Source: Anaerolineae bacterium (GTDB taxonomy: Bacteria > Chloroflexota > Anaerolineae > Anaerolineales > Anaerolineaceae). Taken from it: a stretch of DNA of 64,000 bases. The stretch spans positions 1-64,000 of the forward strand of contig JABLXC010000007.1 in the NCBI GenBank assembly GCA_013178185.1, in the 5' to 3' direction. This document shows, piece after piece, positions 63,939 to 64,000 of this stretch. The notes beneath the pieces are model-generated. The model was not told where the DNA came from. It was given only the letters and a program-made list of their open reading frames with translations, and made no database searches. A program made the translations under genes and the position numbers. Each line of letters begins with the position of its first letter. Position 1 is the stretch's first letter.

Positions 63939-63941
63939 TAA
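63792..63941 (+). CDS. 49-residue glycine-rich repeat peptide, copy 2
   Basis: ATG 63792 has an AAGGAG site 6 bases upstream, independent of copy 1. The translated peptide is identical to copy 1 in all 49 residues, yet the DNA differs at about 15 positions, all silent. The three 36-base units after the first codons are identical or nearly so within this copy. The 59-base spacer after copy 1 is unrelated to the region before copy 1 apart from the ribosome binding site. More copies may follow beyond the window. Confidence 0.82.
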   Translation: MNKPGASGGIGGGYKPGASGGIGGGYKPGASGGIGGGYKPGASGGIGGG

Positions 63942-64000
63942 TCGGAATTATCTTTTCTTTTTCAAGCGATATAAATCTGCAGGGACCGTTCTGACAACGG

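Noticed and set aside
63583-63941. CRISPR array
   Set aside because: The 36-base repeats are directly adjacent without spacers and encode a regular peptide.

Overview
The window reads as chromosomal DNA of an anaerobic or fermentative member of the Chloroflexota, most likely class Anaerolineae. This is an inference from gene style and neighbourhoods, not from a search: a complete S10-spc-alpha ribosomal block, a complex I cluster made only of membrane subunits and carrying two NuoM copies, an F0 cluster with a b-delta fusion, an archaeal/eukaryal-type ProS, a DHH-CBS-CCA fusion and a large MalT/SARP-like regulator. I see no rRNA, tRNA, CRISPR array or insertion sequence.

Layout. 1-15939 (+): ribosomal superoperon from the tail of rplC to rpsI, with secY, adk, map, rpoA and truA; infA is absent from its usual place. 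It is closed by a strong terminator at 16024-16058. 16132-20209: mazG (+), a tryptophanase on the minus strand (TnaA-like at the residues that separate it from tyrosine phenol-lyase), and two small membrane/envelope proteins. 20252-29416 (+): nuoA-H-J-K-L-M-M2-N. 29413-31858 (+): F0 operon atpZ-atpB-atpE-atpFH with a near-consensus promoter and a terminator; the F1 genes are not here. 31878-33446: murE. 33450-43901 (-): pnp, rpsO, a HEAT-like protein, proS, a LOG-family protein, two GT87-like membrane glycosyltransferases and an EF-G-like GTPase. 44064-45241 (+): a methyltransferase and a lipoprotein. 45264-50332 (-): a DHH-CBS-CBS-tRNA nucleotidyltransferase, a phosphodiesterase and a SpoT-like protein with a degraded synthetase half. 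50413-54885: a xylose locus, xylA-xylB, flanked by two decayed genes (a ROK regulator with five frame changes and a minus-strand SIS-domain gene with an internal deletion). 55087-59932: a polysaccharide flippase (+) facing three tandem, overlapping acyltransferase paralogues (-).

60040-64000 is the most unusual part. A 1077-residue STAND/TPR regulator ending in an OmpR-type DNA-binding domain plus BTAD (SARP architecture) is followed, after a terminator, by a direct repeat placed 8 bp upstream of a -10-like box, then two tandem micro-genes, each with its own ribosome binding site. Both encode exactly the same 49-residue peptide, four copies of a 12-residue Gly-rich unit (YKPGASGGIGGG), although the DNA copies differ at about 15 positions, all synonymous. 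That pattern implies selection on the peptide. I do not recognise the family; it is the best candidate here for an undescribed system.

How the genes fit together: ribosome synthesis with Sec export; a proton-translocating membrane arm and F0 sector whose soluble partners are encoded elsewhere; cell-wall and surface-glycan functions (murE, GT87 pair, flippase, acyltransferases); RNA turnover and tRNA maturation (pnp, CCA enzyme); and pentose use (xylAB).
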